Source: Spirometra erinaceieuropaei
Lineage: Eukaryota; Platyhelminthes; Cestoda; Diphyllobothriidea; Diphyllobothriidae
Length of the DNA: 64,000 nt
Assembly (NCBI GenBank): GCA_902702965.1
Contig: CACRXP010000550.1
Coordinates: forward strand, 171,741 to 235,740
Reading direction: 5' to 3'
The stretch's first letter is position 1; every line of letters begins with the position of its first letter. The notes under the pieces were generated by a model. That model saw only the letters and a program-made list of their open reading frames with translations, ran no database searches and had not been told where the DNA came from. This document shows, piece by piece, positions 10,660-22,161 of the stretch. The translations under genes and the position numbers were made by a program.

Positions 10660-12650
10660 ATAAAGAATGTTTGTCGAACGCCAACGGCAAGCTTGCAAAT
10701 GACGTGAAAACTCACTGAATCAAAAGCCCAATAAAAGTAACTGCCGGGCCAGGGCTTTCAATATAACAGAAAACAAAAACTTGGCATCATTATAAGTTAC
10801 GGCCAAACTAAACAGGAACTGGAAAATTCTCGCAATTTATTTGCCGATTGCTAGCAATTCCAACGGGCAACCGTCATCAAATCCGGCTTCGGTAAACAGG
10901 TGATTGCGGTCTTACATGCATTACCAGGTTCCTAGCTAAAAAGAAATTAGATAGAAGCAGTTGTACCCCAACGCAGCATATGGGTGTCTCCGAGAATCGT
11001 ATCCCACTCAAACTTTTGCGTCCAACCTTTCATCCGCTTAATAAGCAGGGTTCGCACTGCATCAGTTGATACTAGAGATATGAAATCCCGAGAGTCGCTT
11101 TCAAATGACGCTGGGATATTGTCGTCTTGCTTTGAACCCCCCCTGTTTAAAGCCTATGGAGTGATCAGGAAGCTTCAGCGGCAGAATTTGGCATTCTAAT
11201 GTTCCTAAACAAACTACGTAAGGCACATTTGCAGCATCAGAGTGAGAAAGTTTTTGACCCGAAAAGTAGGATATGGTTTCTATCGGGGAGGAGTTTAAAC
11301 CAAAGGGGGAATTTTAATTTTTCTGCGATTCTGATAAATTCAACATATCATTACTTTGAAGAATTATTTTGTTTTGAAATTGAATATGTAATTTTGTCGT
11401 ACTTTGGAATCTATGCAGGCTCATAAATAACCGATATGGGTATACGAAAGGGTCAGTGTAATATATGAATGTAAGTTGGTATGTGTATTTATCACGCGAA
11501 GTCTAATCTGTTTATTTTATAGACTTTTCCGTCCTCGATCCTGAAAAGCAAACAGAAACTCAAGAATAAAACACAAAATCTTTATCAGAAAGAAGTCTGT
11601 TTGACTTCACCGCAAATGGCTTGGGACAAAAGAGGCCTTATTTAGGTTAATTATAAAACTGAGGCACTCTGGACATCAATGAGACGCAGGCAGCCGAGGA
11701 CCAATTATTCACATTCGGAGTCACCGAAAGACGCGAAGTACAGCAATGCTAGGTTTGACCCTACTGCAGTTTCCATTTGAACTCGAATGCGATAGTCAAA
11801 AAGCGATAGAAATCCATAGGGGTTCGTCAAAGTAGGCTTAGAAAGAAGAGGAAAAGCACTTAAATTCTAATTTGTGTCGAGAAATGCAGGTCAGTCTTGA
11901 AGAAGATTCCACTTTCGTTACTTGAAGAAAATATCGTGCGAGTATTCTGCTTCGCTTCAGCTCTCATGATTATTGGGCAGTTTTTTTCGCACGGATAAAA
12001 AATCACGATAATCTAGGAGGAATACTTTAGGGTGACTGCTTTTAACGCAGTTTCTTTAGTTGGGGTTGCTTACACAGCAGGCGGTACCTCTCCCACTCAA
12101 CTTAGGTCACGCTCAGATAGTGGCTTGCAAAACACGTTTTATCATTCTCCGCTTCCCAGTAAAGCAAGCTATAAATGCGTGAGAGCTTGCGAGCTTAAAC
12201 TCACCCCATAAATTTGAATTTGGGAAGGCCTTAGCGGTCACAATTTGTTCAAGTGATCACTATGTCTTCTAACATTGAAAACTAGGGTGCAATTGTGTGC
12301 GAACATAGGTTTTTATTTAGCGCAAGAATAGTTTTTATCGAGAATTTTGCCAAACTCCGTGCGAATATATAACGGCCTTTCCTTTGACGAATTGGACAGC
12401 GTCGATCAAGGCTCACCATAGCCTGATTTAGCTGACGAAACAGGTTAGTCTTTGGCATACGGGGTGCGGTGTACTTTTAGTTTAAGATATACATTAGTGC
12501 GGGATACGTAGGCATTGTAGTGCTTCAGTTGTTTCATGGACACAATTGAATGCACGGTGAGTCAAAATTCACTCCTGTAAGTAAGGCAAAATCCTGCAGA
12601 CATTTTATAATTTTGACCTGTTGTCCCGACAAAAGACTTCTGCGAACTTA
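10660..12650. other. Unassigned intergenic sequence
   Basis: No gene, transposon domain or long repeat is recognised in these two kilobases. Confidence 0.3.
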
Positions 12651-12685
12651 ACGTTATTTCATATTGACCCAACTGTGAAAAACTC

Positions 12686-12771
12686 GGCGCCTCGGTTGGA
12701 TTCGAACCCACGCAGTAAGGGGGAAGGCTTTAGTACAGCCAACGCTCTACCAAATTGAGCTACGAGGCCCC
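12686..12771 (-). tRNA. tRNA-like gene, minus arm (Pol III boxes intact)
   Basis: On the minus strand this reads ggggcctcgtagctc at the 5' end and ends gaggcgcc. Acceptor-like pairing ggcctcg/cgaggcg, an A box tagctcaatttgg and a B box ggttcgaatcc are all visible, so internal polymerase III promoter elements are intact. A D-arm gctc/gagc forms. The anticodon arm is ambiguous: ggct/agcc closes a seven-base loop guacuaa, which places either ACU or GUA near the anticodon position. The variable region is long. It may be a diverged or pseudo-tRNA used as a SINE-like head; the amino acid cannot be assigned. Confidence 0.5.
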
Positions 12772-13376
12772 GATGGACGTAGCGAGTTTCGTCACATTTG
12801 GGTCAAGTTGCACGCCCAACCTACTGCAACGTCTGGAATTCACCAGATCTGATACAGTAAGTTGACTGCCCAAGCAGGATTTCCTAAGTCATTCACCTAG
12901 AATCCACCAGATGACCACCAGGCTCACGTAATTCATAGATATTTTGACAGATTTTGAATAATTTATGTTGGTCGGGTGGATAACTTGGCCCATAAGTTAC
13001 CGTGCCAGGCTACTGCAACGCCCGGAATCCAACACATCTGATTCAGTAAGTTGACTGCCCAAGTAGGATTTCCTAAGTAATTCAGTCAGAATTCAGGCTC
13101 ACGTAATTCACAGATGTTTTGGCAGATTTTGAATAATGCATATTGACCCAACTGTGAAAAACTCGGGTCAGTTGGTTCAACATGCATTATTCACAATCTG
13201 CCAAAATATCTATGAATTACGTGAGCCTAGTAGTCATCTGGTGGATTCCAGGTAAATTACTTAGGAAATCCTGCTTGGGCAGTCAACTTACTGTATCAGA
13301 TTTGGATAATTCCAGACGTTGCAGTAGGTTGGGCGGGTAATTTGATCCAAATGTGATTAAACTCGCGTCGTCCGGC

Positions 13377-13461
13377 GGGGCCTCGTACCTCAAGTGGTTA
13401 GAGCGTTGGCTGTACTAAAGACCTCCCCTTACTGCGTGGGTTTGAATCCCCCCGAGGCGCC
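13377..13461 (+). pseudogene. tRNA-like gene, plus arm (boxes mutated)
   Basis: This is the counterpart of the minus-arm tRNA-like gene. It shares the 5' ggggcctcgta, the middle block gagcgttggctgtactaaag and the 3' gaggcgcc. The A box has changed to tacctcaagtgg and the B box to ggtttgaatcc, both departures from consensus, so it is more likely a tRNA pseudogene. Confidence 0.5.
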
Positions 13462-13505
13462 GAGTTTGTCACGGTTGGGTCAATATGAATTATTCAAAAT
13501 CAGCC

Positions 13506-14945
13506 AAAATATCTATAAATTAACCATATTTCATGATTTGAGTCATGAAATCTACGTCCGGAAATCTAAATCTGAGAAAATGGAAAAATGCACACCTACA
13601 TGTCGGTGTGATGTAAGTATTCTCCGAGAAAATAATTGCATAAGGGATACCATTAGAAATCATAATCGTACTTACGAAACCTCTTACAGGCCTATCTCGA
13701 AATAAACAGAAGTACTCGGAAATTACCAGCTTCCACGAGGTGATCGAGTGTAGGAAATTGGCGTCGAATTCGAGAAGAAATGTCCAGCAAGCAGAAGCAG
13801 TAGCTGAGGTTAAAGTAGCGGAGCAAATTGCTCCGTTGCAGCCTAACCTTTTCGGAGTCTCCAGGAGCGAATGCGCAGACAGCAATTGTCCATGAATCAG
13901 GCCACATAAGCGCGTTGAATTGAGCCCACCAACGGTCAACGACAGTATTTATGTAAAACCCCAGTACGAATCCGATTGGTATTTGTTCAATAATCCATTC
14001 GCAGTAGAGACAAAATGCTTCGAAATTCCTTTATTCAAAGATGGAGATGGAAGGCCTCTGTTTTAAAAATGCCTGAAGTTAAACATCATCAAACTTTTGT
14101 AAATTTTGATTTTAGGCACCTGTTTCCTTGGAGTGAGAGATGACCGATAGAAACAGCCAGGTCCACCGAATCGTTTGAACTGGGACTTATTTGCTGTTAA
14201 AACTACAAACTGCTATTATTGTTTCAGCGCAATTAATTCGACTTTGACGTTTAAAAATGTCGATGCAACTGTTTATTTTAATTGTATTATATGCCAAAAA
14301 CCTTTCTTGAATGAATTAAACAACATTTGCGAACTGCTTTTACTGTGATTTTCTTTTATTATTTAAGTTTGCTTAATGGGGCTTTCACCTATATTCGCGA
14401 GGAATAAAAAGCCTAAATGTGGATATCCGACACGCTTTACCTAAAATTACGACAACGCCTTACGGCGAAACGGACGGAACAATCAGTTCCGATAATGCCT
14501 GTTGGAATACCCTTGCACTTTAAGGGCGAACACAATCAAAATATAATTAAGTGACTGGAAGAACAGTCAACGTAGCCGATCTCATACTCAGCGATCCCAT
14601 TAAAGCCATGCGAATTCCATGGGCAAAGGATGCCATGCCATTGCATGCCAATTCAAATTGTGTTTACAAATAAGCATGAACTAGTGGAGGCAAGTAAACT
14701 GGACAAACGCAAAGATAACTGGCAGTCAGGTCAGTTGAGCACCTGCCTGAATGGCTTCTGAAGGAGGAAAACAACATTTCCCATTCTTATATCACAAAGC
14801 ACCTCCTAGCATGTAGTCACTCTGCTGATCCCAAAACATTCTTTCAGGTGTTATTTGGGTAACGAACAATTCGGATATTGCGCTACATAGAGGGAGCCTA
14901 CATACAGTGAGATAAAACCCGACCAATGCAAATAGTTAGACCACG
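13506..14945. other. Unassigned sequence
   Basis: No known gene is recognised. On the plus strand one frame is open from about 13644 to a TGA near 13892 and again to about 14063, and the minus strand has an open frame of 139 codons over 13520-13939. Neither shows a motif that can be named, and they overlap on opposite strands, so neither is called as a gene. Confidence 0.25.
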
Positions 14946-14947
14946 TG

Positions 14948-15210
14948 GTTAACCGCGGCTTGCTCCCTCTGCGTGTTAGCTTCCATTTTTTTCTTTCCTG
15001 TGTTCTGTTTTTTAAGTTAAGATGTTGATTTATTAGTCTGCTCGCATCAACCGATGACCTCGCTGTTTTACACTGGTTCTTCTGTGAAAATTTCAATCAT
15101 TGTATAGTTGTCATCCATTATCTCTGCCATGCAGCCGCAGATTTCAGTTGATAGGTTGTCACGAAACTTGTTCGTTAAAATTAATTCCTCTGTGTACTCC
15201 TGTTTCGAAT
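14948..15210. repeat. Dispersed repeat, copy 1 of a pair
   Basis: It recurs in the same orientation at about 15942-16180. Shared blocks are 'ctctgcgtg', 'tttttaagtta', 'gatgacctcg' against 'gataacctcg', tctctgtgaaagtt-type sequence, 'agatttcagttgatagg' against 'agattgcagttgataag', and 'gttcgttaaaatt' against 'ggttcatttaaatt'. Noncoding and of unknown type. Confidence 0.6.
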
Positions 15211-15941
15211 AAAAATCAGTTACTTTCGGTCATCACTAAATGGTCAAGTCATTCAAGAGAAGAAACCTGATCTTACTCCATTGCCATCAGGCGAAAGCGT
15301 ATTTTGCGCGATTGTTTTGAAACCACATCTCTGACAGGAAGGAGAGCAAAAACATATTGCGCGTTGAAAATTGTTCAAATTAAATTCATGTCAACCCTTT
15401 TCGAGTGCCTTGCCACTGAAAAGTCCTCACTTTCTCTCTAACTCCTACTCCAGCTCCAGTCATTGCATCTGTCTAAATTTAAATCACTCAGTACTTCGCT
15501 TTATATTGCCTCTTAAGGGTTTTCTTGCCTGATAAAAAATAAAGCAGCTCCTTTCTGATCATTTTATTCGCAGGAAGAGGAGAACTTCATTTTCGGCTCG
15601 CCGGCGATTCAAACTCGGATCCCCGGCGAAAAAGGTTGTTCAAATTATCTACTAGTTTGCTCGTTCTCAAACTTCGAACGTCAAGGCAGACTTGGTTTCG
15701 TGCCTTATACACCTAATTCGGAGAATAAACACTTTCCGGACAGGTCAGTTTGCATAATACTTGTCCGCTCAACCGAATCAGTACTGTGTACCATATTGGT
15801 TTTTTTAGACGCTGTAAAACGGATCTCAACAAAATGTTCGTATTTTTGGTGCCGGCAAATTTCAGGTTGCCTATAATCAGTGGACGATTCGAAAACATAA
15901 AAAAGAAAGAGTATCATACTAGCAACATGCCCTTATGGTCT
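15211..15941. other. Unassigned spacer between two repeat copies
   Basis: No gene or transposon domain is recognised between the two repeat copies. Short overlapping open frames on both strands at 15705-15983 lack any familiar motif. Confidence 0.3.
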
Positions 15942-16180
15942 GCACGCCCCGTCTGCGTGCTGACTCTCCACGTTCTTCCCTAATTTGTGTTTTTAAGTTA
16001 CCATTTTTACTGATTACTCTGCCTGAAGTAAACGATAACCTCGTTCTCTTGTGCTAATTTTCTCTGTGAAAGTTCGAATCTTCATACCTTTCTCAGCGAC
16101 AGATTGCAGTTGATAAGCTGTTCTGAAATCTGTTGGTTCATTTAAATTCTGCTGCGTATGCTTGCTACAGACCTCCTTGT
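15942..16180. repeat. Dispersed repeat, copy 2 of a pair
   Basis: This is the second copy of the repeat at 14948-15210, in the same orientation and diverged by substitutions and small indels. Confidence 0.6.
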
Positions 16181-16244
16181 TAACTCCTCAATAAGACTAC
16201 AGCTAATTTAGCATACAGTCACAATAATTTGTCCATAAGTTTCA

Positions 16245-16425
16245 AAACAATGCTTTTTTTATTCTTGCTGGTGAATCAAGTGTCCGAACTTGGCCAAAGA
16301 TTCCTAAGGAAACCGGCCAGTTGGCAATTTTATGCTGAATCTTCCATGTGAAAATGACGCAAGGTTGCATGATCTGGCTAATCGGAATCAAGGGCATGTT
16401 ACGACAAAGTATCGTTGTAAAGGCT
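16245..16425 (-). repeat. Dispersed repeat related to 28.40-28.50 kb
   Basis: Read on the minus strand, blocks here (aacatgccct, gattagccagatcat, 'cacatggaa', 'aaaattgcc', ctggccggtt) align loosely with the plus strand at about 28405-28495. It could be a LINE-related or SINE-like fragment; similarity is modest and the type is not determined. Confidence 0.35.
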
Positions 16426-16429
16426 GACT

Positions 16430-17102
16430 GTTTCGGTAATTCGTCAGTAGTTACGCGTCTAACAATGTGAAACAAGATTTAATCTCTAGGCACACGACAG
16501 AGAATTGGAACATGGCAGCGAAACCGGCAACATCGACAGTCTGATCATCTTCTCGTCCTCGAATGGTGCTGCACAATCAGGAAAACTCTGTATGTATGAG
16601 ATTATGAACACAAAATACGGTTGCCCTTTACGGTCCAAGTCAAGTGAACAGAAAGAAACAACGGGTCATACTTGAAAATTATAGTCCGCAATATAGCGAA
16701 CAAAACACCTGGATTTCTTGAACTGCATCTCATGCCCTGATCCGAGTAAGACCCATGTGATTGTCTGCATAAATAGGACATGTGAGCTCCTGCAAGTAAT
16801 AGTCCGATCAACTCCGTCAAATGACCGCCAATTTATTACAGAAGAAAACAATGCCTGTCGGCTCAGAATATTTGGCACGACGGTGGAAATCTCCAATACA
16901 GGCGAGGTTAGATACAGACTGTCTCCAAAAATGTGATCAATATACGCCGCCGATGTGGACCGTTGGAATGCATTTTAACTCTGGACGTTTAACTATCGAA
17001 ATCCTCTATTCCTCGGAAGCGGGTTTGCATTGTTGCCTTGCTTGTTAAATGATCATTGAAAGTCCTCCTAATAAAAACTAGGCAAAAAGGATCCCTTTTG
17101 GA
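16430..17102. other. Unassigned sequence up to the assembly gap
   Basis: No gene is recognised. It precedes an N run, and the LINE-A2 ORF1 begins on the far side, so the 5' end of that element may be in the gap. Confidence 0.3.
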
Positions 17103-17624
17103 NNNNNNNNNNNNNNNNNNNNNNNNNNNNNNNNNNNNNNNNNNNNNNNNNNNNNNNNNNNNNNNNNNNNNNNNNNNNNNNNNNNNNNNNNNNNNNNNNN
17201 NNNNNNNNNNNNNNNNNNNNNNNNNNNNNNNNNNNNNNNNNNNNNNNNNNNNNNNNNNNNNNNNNNNNNNNNNNNNNNNNNNNNNNNNNNNNNNNNNNNN
17301 NNNNNNNNNNNNNNNNNNNNNNNNNNNNNNNNNNNNNNNNNNNNNNNNNNNNNNNNNNNNNNNNNNNNNNNNNNNNNNNNNNNNNNNNNNNNNNNNNNNN
17401 NNNNNNNNNNNNNNNNNNNNNNNNNNNNNNNNNNNNNNNNNNNNNNNNNNNNNNNNNNNNNNNNNNNNNNNNNNNNNNNNNNNNNNNNNNNNNNNNNNNN
17501 NNNNNNNNNNNNNNNNNNNNNNNNNNNNNNNNNNNNNNNNNNNNNNNNNNNNNNNNNNNNNNNNNNNNNNNNNNNNNNNNNNNNNNNNNNNNNNNNNNNN
17601 NNNNNNNNNNNNNNNNNNNNNNNN
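17103..17624. other. Assembly gap (522 N)
   Basis: A run of N bases. Open frames crossing it are artefacts of unknown codons. The gap hides the N-terminal part of LINE-A2 ORF1 and probably its 5' UTR. Confidence 1.
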
Positions 17625-18249
17625 TCTTAAGCACAGTAAGATAGAATTACCAAATAATCCGCCAAATTTCCGATCGATCGGCGACGAACATCCTACTAAT
17701 AAAGGCACTAGTGCGGAAAAGTCAAAGCCAGTCAGGAAGAGGAAGCGAGTTATGTCTCCAGAGGAATCTCTAGACAATTCAGTTCCGGTGGATAACGTGG
17801 CGGTCGACACTAATGCATTAAAAATAAGTCAGGTTCCATAACCTGCTATAATAACTAAACCTGCCAAATCATCGAACACTAAATTTGGGAAAGCCAGGGT
17901 GACCCTCAGAAGATCTGTTAGAAACTACAAGGACTCGCCGTTATTCTTGGAAGGCAATGCTGTTACTCCATTTCTTCACGAGGCTAACTCATCTGGAAAG
18001 TGTCCGCTTTTGTTAGAAAGTAGAACGACCTTACGCAATTCGCACAAGGAAGTGTTTTTTCAACCAGACTACGAACCGAGGGAAAGACTGAAAATGAGAG
18101 AACTGAGATCAGAATTGAAGGAGAGAATTGGCAGAGGAGAGAAAGGGCTGAAGATCAAAAATGGACAAATAGTCCAGACAAAGTGGTCTTTCCTGTGGTC
18201 AGAACCCGTCACAATGAAGGCCGGGCCTCTCCCACGAATCAGTCATTGA
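17625..18249 (+). pseudogene. LINE-A2 ORF1 C-terminal part
   Basis: One frame, broken by a TAA at 17839-17841, encodes the C-terminal half of the nucleic-acid-binding ORF1 protein of a CR1-type LINE. The match to LINE-A3 ORF1 is clear in the last 70 residues: HKEVFFQPDYEPRERLKMRE, then a GEKGLKIKNGQIVQ block, against PEVFFQPDYEPKERMKMTEL and GETHLKINNGQIIQ. The upstream portion has a basic KPVRKRKRV stretch. The N-terminus is lost in the gap. Confidence 0.75.
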
Positions 18250-18564
18250 AGGTTATATCCGCAAATGTGCAAAGCCTCTTCAACAAACTAGACGAACTAA
18301 GAGACTTAGTTGATGAAATTAAGCCAGACATTATGACATTCACAGAAACGTGACTTACTGAAGATATCGCAGATTCATAAATATCACTTAGAGGATATCA
18401 GCAATTCAGGAGAGATAGACTAGGCCGAGGAGGAGGAGTCATAATTTATGTCACTTGCAAGCTTAGCGCTATGGCTGATGTACACAGACCGGAACGGGAA
18501 CTGCTAAGCGTTACCATATCTACTAAGAATGTCCGATCATTGACGCTTTCGGTGGTGTACCGTT
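18250..18564 (+). pseudogene. LINE-A2 endonuclease N-terminal fragment
   Basis: This is the N-terminal part of the EEP endonuclease. Translation gives SANVQSLFNKLDELRDLVDE, then a TETxLTED motif in which the usual Trp codon is TGA, a second stop, and GYQQFRRDRLGRGGGVIIYV. It continues to VVYR and is then replaced by unrelated LINE-C sequence. Relative to LINE-A3 about 240 bases of the endonuclease, including GDFN, are missing. Confidence 0.75.
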
Positions 18565-19312
18565 CACTAACCATACTTCTGACCAAGATCCGATCAACTC
18601 GCTCAACCGAATTATTAACACACCTTAATTCCTACGACTGGACTGATTTCTTTCTTAGTTTGGATGTAAATGTTTGCACTGCAAATCTGTACGAAATTTT
18701 TGATCCGCCTATTTCTCGTTTTTTCCCCGTAAGAAAATAATTAATGTTGAGGATGAGGTTTTCCTACGCTTACCCTTTCGTCGCAGATTGCGCAGGCTTT
18801 ATCGTCGTTCCCATCTTCAGAACGATGTTTCTGTTCTGCCCTTGATTTGTGATATTTTTGATCGAGCTATGGGATTGTCTGAAGAAAAACAGCTAGCCGA
18901 AGAGGTCCAGTTTACCGAAAACCATGCGTTAAATGTCCGAAACTTTTCTCCCGAAAAATGCAAACTCATCGAAAAACGCAGCCTCTCATCCTCCAAGACG
19001 CTCACAGAAATCCCGTAGTTGATGCCTAGTTAACCGCTGATATCTTCAATGATTTCCTGTCAAAAACGTTTATTGAAGACTCGACCACTTCACTTCCGAC
19101 CATCCAGGCATTGACCGGAGCAGTCCTAGAAACTATAACTTTCACTCTGTGGGATGCAACTGTTGCGATTCGGCGTTTTCGTCAATTTCATAGTCCAGGA
19201 CCTGATGGTGTTCCAGTAAGAATTTTAATAGCCGATGCAAATATGATTTTCCCATCCCTCTTATCCAAAATATTTAATCTTTCTCTTGAAAGCGAAAATT
19301 ATCCTACTGTTA
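18565..19312 (+). pseudogene. LINE-C fragment embedded in LINE-A2
   Basis: The region between two LINE-A2 parts encodes, in shifting frames, the linker and RT start of another Jockey-type LINE: LNSYDWTDFFLSLDVNVCTA, FRRRLRRLYRRSHLQNDVS, then ADIFNDFLSKTF, and SPGPDGVPVRILIADANMIF. This order is typical of the region between endonuclease and RT. Both junctions are abrupt, at about 18565 and 19312. It could be a nested 5'- and 3'-truncated insertion or a recombination product that replaced part of LINE-A2. Confidence 0.65.
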
Positions 19313-21730
19313 AGATCTCGCTTTCAGTAAGGAAGAAGGACACATAAAGGAAGTGAATCCACAAGCTCCATTCGGTTTAAGCGATCACATTGCTTTTACC
19401 TGCGTGTGCTCTCTCCTATCCAACCAACAAGCACAAATCAAGAGAAGCAGAAATATTTGGAAGGGTTGGTCAACACAGAAGATTCAGACGAATTCTGGCA
19501 ATACTTTCGCGGCATTATAGAGTGTCTAATTGATTCCCACTGTCCAATTAAAATGACAAGACTATGTTCTCGACCGCCGTGGGTTTATCCGACGAAAAAA
19601 AAGACCATGAAGAAGAAACAGAGACTCCGGAAAAAGTATTTGCAAATTCGAGATCCAAAGTCATTCGCCAAATATAAGGATCAGCGCAATAAATGCCGCA
19701 AGCAAATACGCACTGCCAGAACTTCTTTTGAGCGCCAACTGATAGCAGAATCCATTACATATCACAAGAGGTTTTACGGGTACATCCGCAGTAGGAGGAA
19801 ACATAGGGACGAAATTGCGTGTCTAAAGGATAGCCTCGGAAACTGATTAGTTGAAGGGTCACAGAAAGTGCGATTACTATCTCCGTTTTTTCGATCGATT
19901 TTTACGGAGGAGTCCCCAGAAGACAATCAGCAGTTTGAAATGGACCGAGACAGTCGTGAGTTTCAAATGCGCCAAGATACTGCCGTCATTGAGGCCGTCG
20001 CCTTTTCCGTCGAAGAAGTCAGACGCGTCCTCAGTTAAATAAAACCTGATAAGTTTCCTGGACCCGACGGAATTCCCAGGCTGATACTTAAGGAGCTATC
20101 AACGGAGTTGTCAAAACCTCTTTCGACTCTCTTTGAGCTGTCAATGAGAACAGGAAGGCTGTGCTCACAGTGAAAGACAGCTAACCTCGTTCCATTGCCT
20201 AAGGGAGGTAGCAGGATGACAGCAAGCAGCTTTAGGCCTATTTGCTTAACTTGCCTCCCTTGCAAAACGATGTACGCTATAGTAAAGAGCACTATACAGC
20301 AATTTTGTGAAGAAAATAACATCGTGCAGGATTTTCAACATTGCTTCCGGAGAGGACGTTCCTGCCTCTCAAATCTGCTAGATTGTCTGGAGATCTGGTC
20401 CAGGGCTCTAGAAGAGGGTTTTGAGGTCGATGTCGTATACATCGATTTCCGCAAAGCTTTTGACAGTCCCGCACCAACGTCTTCTTCACAAATTGAGTGC
20501 CATCGGCATCCGGGGAGATCTTCTGAACTTGATTAGGGCGTTTCTGGTTGGTCGGAAACAACGTGTCTGTACCGGGGATGATATGTCAGAATGGGTGAAC
20601 GTGACCAGTGGTGTGCCGCAAGGCGCAGTTCTGGGACCATTGCTCTTCATCCTTTACGTTAACGACAGCCTTCAGGAACTCGACTGCGGCAAAATAATGT
20701 TTGCAGACGACGTTAAGCTCTGGCAAGTCATTAAGGGTCCGAATGATCAGAGATCCCTTCAAGATAATCTGCACCGACTGCAAGCGTGGTGGAAGAAATG
20801 GCTTCTAGATTTCAATGTGGAGAAGTGTGCCATCATTCATCTGCGTCCAACCAACTCTCATTCAAATGAGAGCCTGAGGACATATCACCTGAAAGATATA
20901 AGGCTCTCCGCAGAATCTTCACAGAAGGATCTCGGGGTTTGAATACAGAAAAACCTGAAACAAACACTGCAGTGCCACAAGGCTGCATTAAATGCCATGG
21001 GAGTGCTGCATGCAATAAAAAGGGCTTTCGTAAACTTTGACCAAGACCTTTTTCGGAGAGTTAACGACACTTTTGTTCGGCCTCACTTATAATATGGCAT
21101 ACAAGCATGGCGGCCGTGGATGGTAAAGGACCAAGCATGCCTCGAACTAGTACAACGGCGTGCAACAAAGCTGGTAAACGGTCTAAAAAGCCATTCCTAC
21201 ACAGACAGACTGAATTGCCTTAAATTATTCCCTCTGTGTTACAGGCAGCGAAGAGGTGATCTTATCCTCGTCTAGAAGATAATACATGGCCTTGAGTATG
21301 GAATTAAATTTGAGGACCTGTTTAAATGGCACATTTCACCCAATCTCCGTGGTCACTCGATGAAGTTACGGACAAAAATGTCCAGGCTGCATCTTCGTTC
21401 TGAATTGTTCACGCAGAGGGTAGTGAAGAAATGGAACGATCTAGCTCAGACAGTCGTGGAGGCTACGTCCCTGCAACTCTTCAAAAAACGCTTAGATGAT
21501 TATTTGCTTCCCCCGTTTTCCCTCGACAGTCTGAATCTGAACTGAAACCCCACCTCTCCACAAATATTTTCTCTGGAACAATGCAACTCAAATGAATCAA
21601 GTACTGCCTTAATAGTGAATATTTTTTGTTCGTGTACAGTTATTTCTAACGAGCTGACATGTAATCGATAGGGTTTTCAAAGGCTTTGCCTATTTTCCTT
21701 ACCAAATAAACAAATAAATAAACAAACTTA
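19313..21730 (+). pseudogene. LINE-A2 reverse transcriptase and 3' end
   Basis: This is close in sequence to LINE-A3 at 45310-47760. It has the end of the endonuclease (PFGLSDHIAFTC near 19365, SDH intact), the linker YGYIRSRRKHRDEIACLKDS, RT motifs FRKAFD near 20450, SGVPQGAVLGPLLFILYVND near 20605, and MFADDVKLW near 20698. Breaks include a stop near 19846, a TAA near 20037, a two-base deletion after FRKAFD, TGA for Trp near 20940, and stops near 21089 and 21272. The C-terminal piece ending SLDSLNLN stops at 21545. The 3' UTR ends in aaataaac repeats near 21705-21727, which resembles A3. Confidence 0.88.
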
Positions 21731-21734
21731 TAGT

Positions 21735-22160
21735 CTTCTTTTAGCCACGGGCGCCACGCTTGGATTCCATATTCCAGATGCGTACGAATGGACGCTCCGT
21801 ATTCTTTTGCAGATAATTCTTTATCTATGAATGTTCGTTTAATTGCGAAGAGAACACAGGTGGCCCTTTTGGCCGCCCTAACGCACTGAGAGGACGGATA
21901 AAGACTCGACAAAATGTTGATCTCATGATCTTTTTGTTCGGTCACATTGGTAATGGTGGTCATCTCTATGGACTCTTTCATTCGTTTTGGGTCGCAGTGC
22001 AAGGCACATCTCGTGGTCAATCTTCAGCAGCCATTTTCCAAACCTTTCGCATAGGCAGTTCAGTCCTTATAGCAGGGCCCGTTCGTCATCCTTCTCGTTG
22101 ATCGCTCACTATAAATTGATGTCATGGGCAAACATGACTCCGTTGCAGACCAGTCCATTC
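21735..22160 (-). pseudogene. LINE RT thumb fragment
   Basis: On the minus strand the end of an RT is readable: VMFAHDINL near 22130 (a degenerate FADD motif), then in another frame RAAKRATCVLFAIKRTFIDK and [18 protein letters not shown]. The last block matches the same region of LINE-A2 and A3, showing the same family, but the copy is more diverged. It abuts the 3' end of LINE-A2 tail to tail. It is too decayed to be functional. Confidence 0.7.
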
Positions 22161-22161
22161 A

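Larger units (their letters stand above)
12654..13505. repeat. Large palindrome with a tRNA-like gene in each arm
   Basis: The left arm (about 12654-12972) and right arm (about 13177-13505) are reverse complements with scattered differences. Each arm holds a tRNA-like segment at its outer end. A third, partial copy of the arm body without the tRNA lies in the centre (about 13000-13175) in the left-arm orientation. Recognisable blocks are 'ctactgcaacg', 'agtaagttgactgcccaag', aggatttcctaagt and ggctcacgtaattca. The unit looks like a tRNA-derived repeat that has been duplicated tandemly and inverted. Confidence 0.85.

Noticed and set aside
12686..12771. Calling the tRNA-like gene tRNA-Tyr (GUA) or tRNA-Ser (ACU)
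   Set aside because: The anticodon arm can be drawn in more than one register and the variable loop is unusually long; identity is left open.
13520..13939. Minus-strand open frame of 139 codons
   Set aside because: No motif, overlapped by an equally open plus-strand frame, and adjacent to a palindromic repeat. No evidence of a gene.
16989..17841. Long open frames across the first N gap
   Set aside because: They are open only because N codons cannot be stops; only the part after 17625 in one frame has LINE ORF1 similarity.
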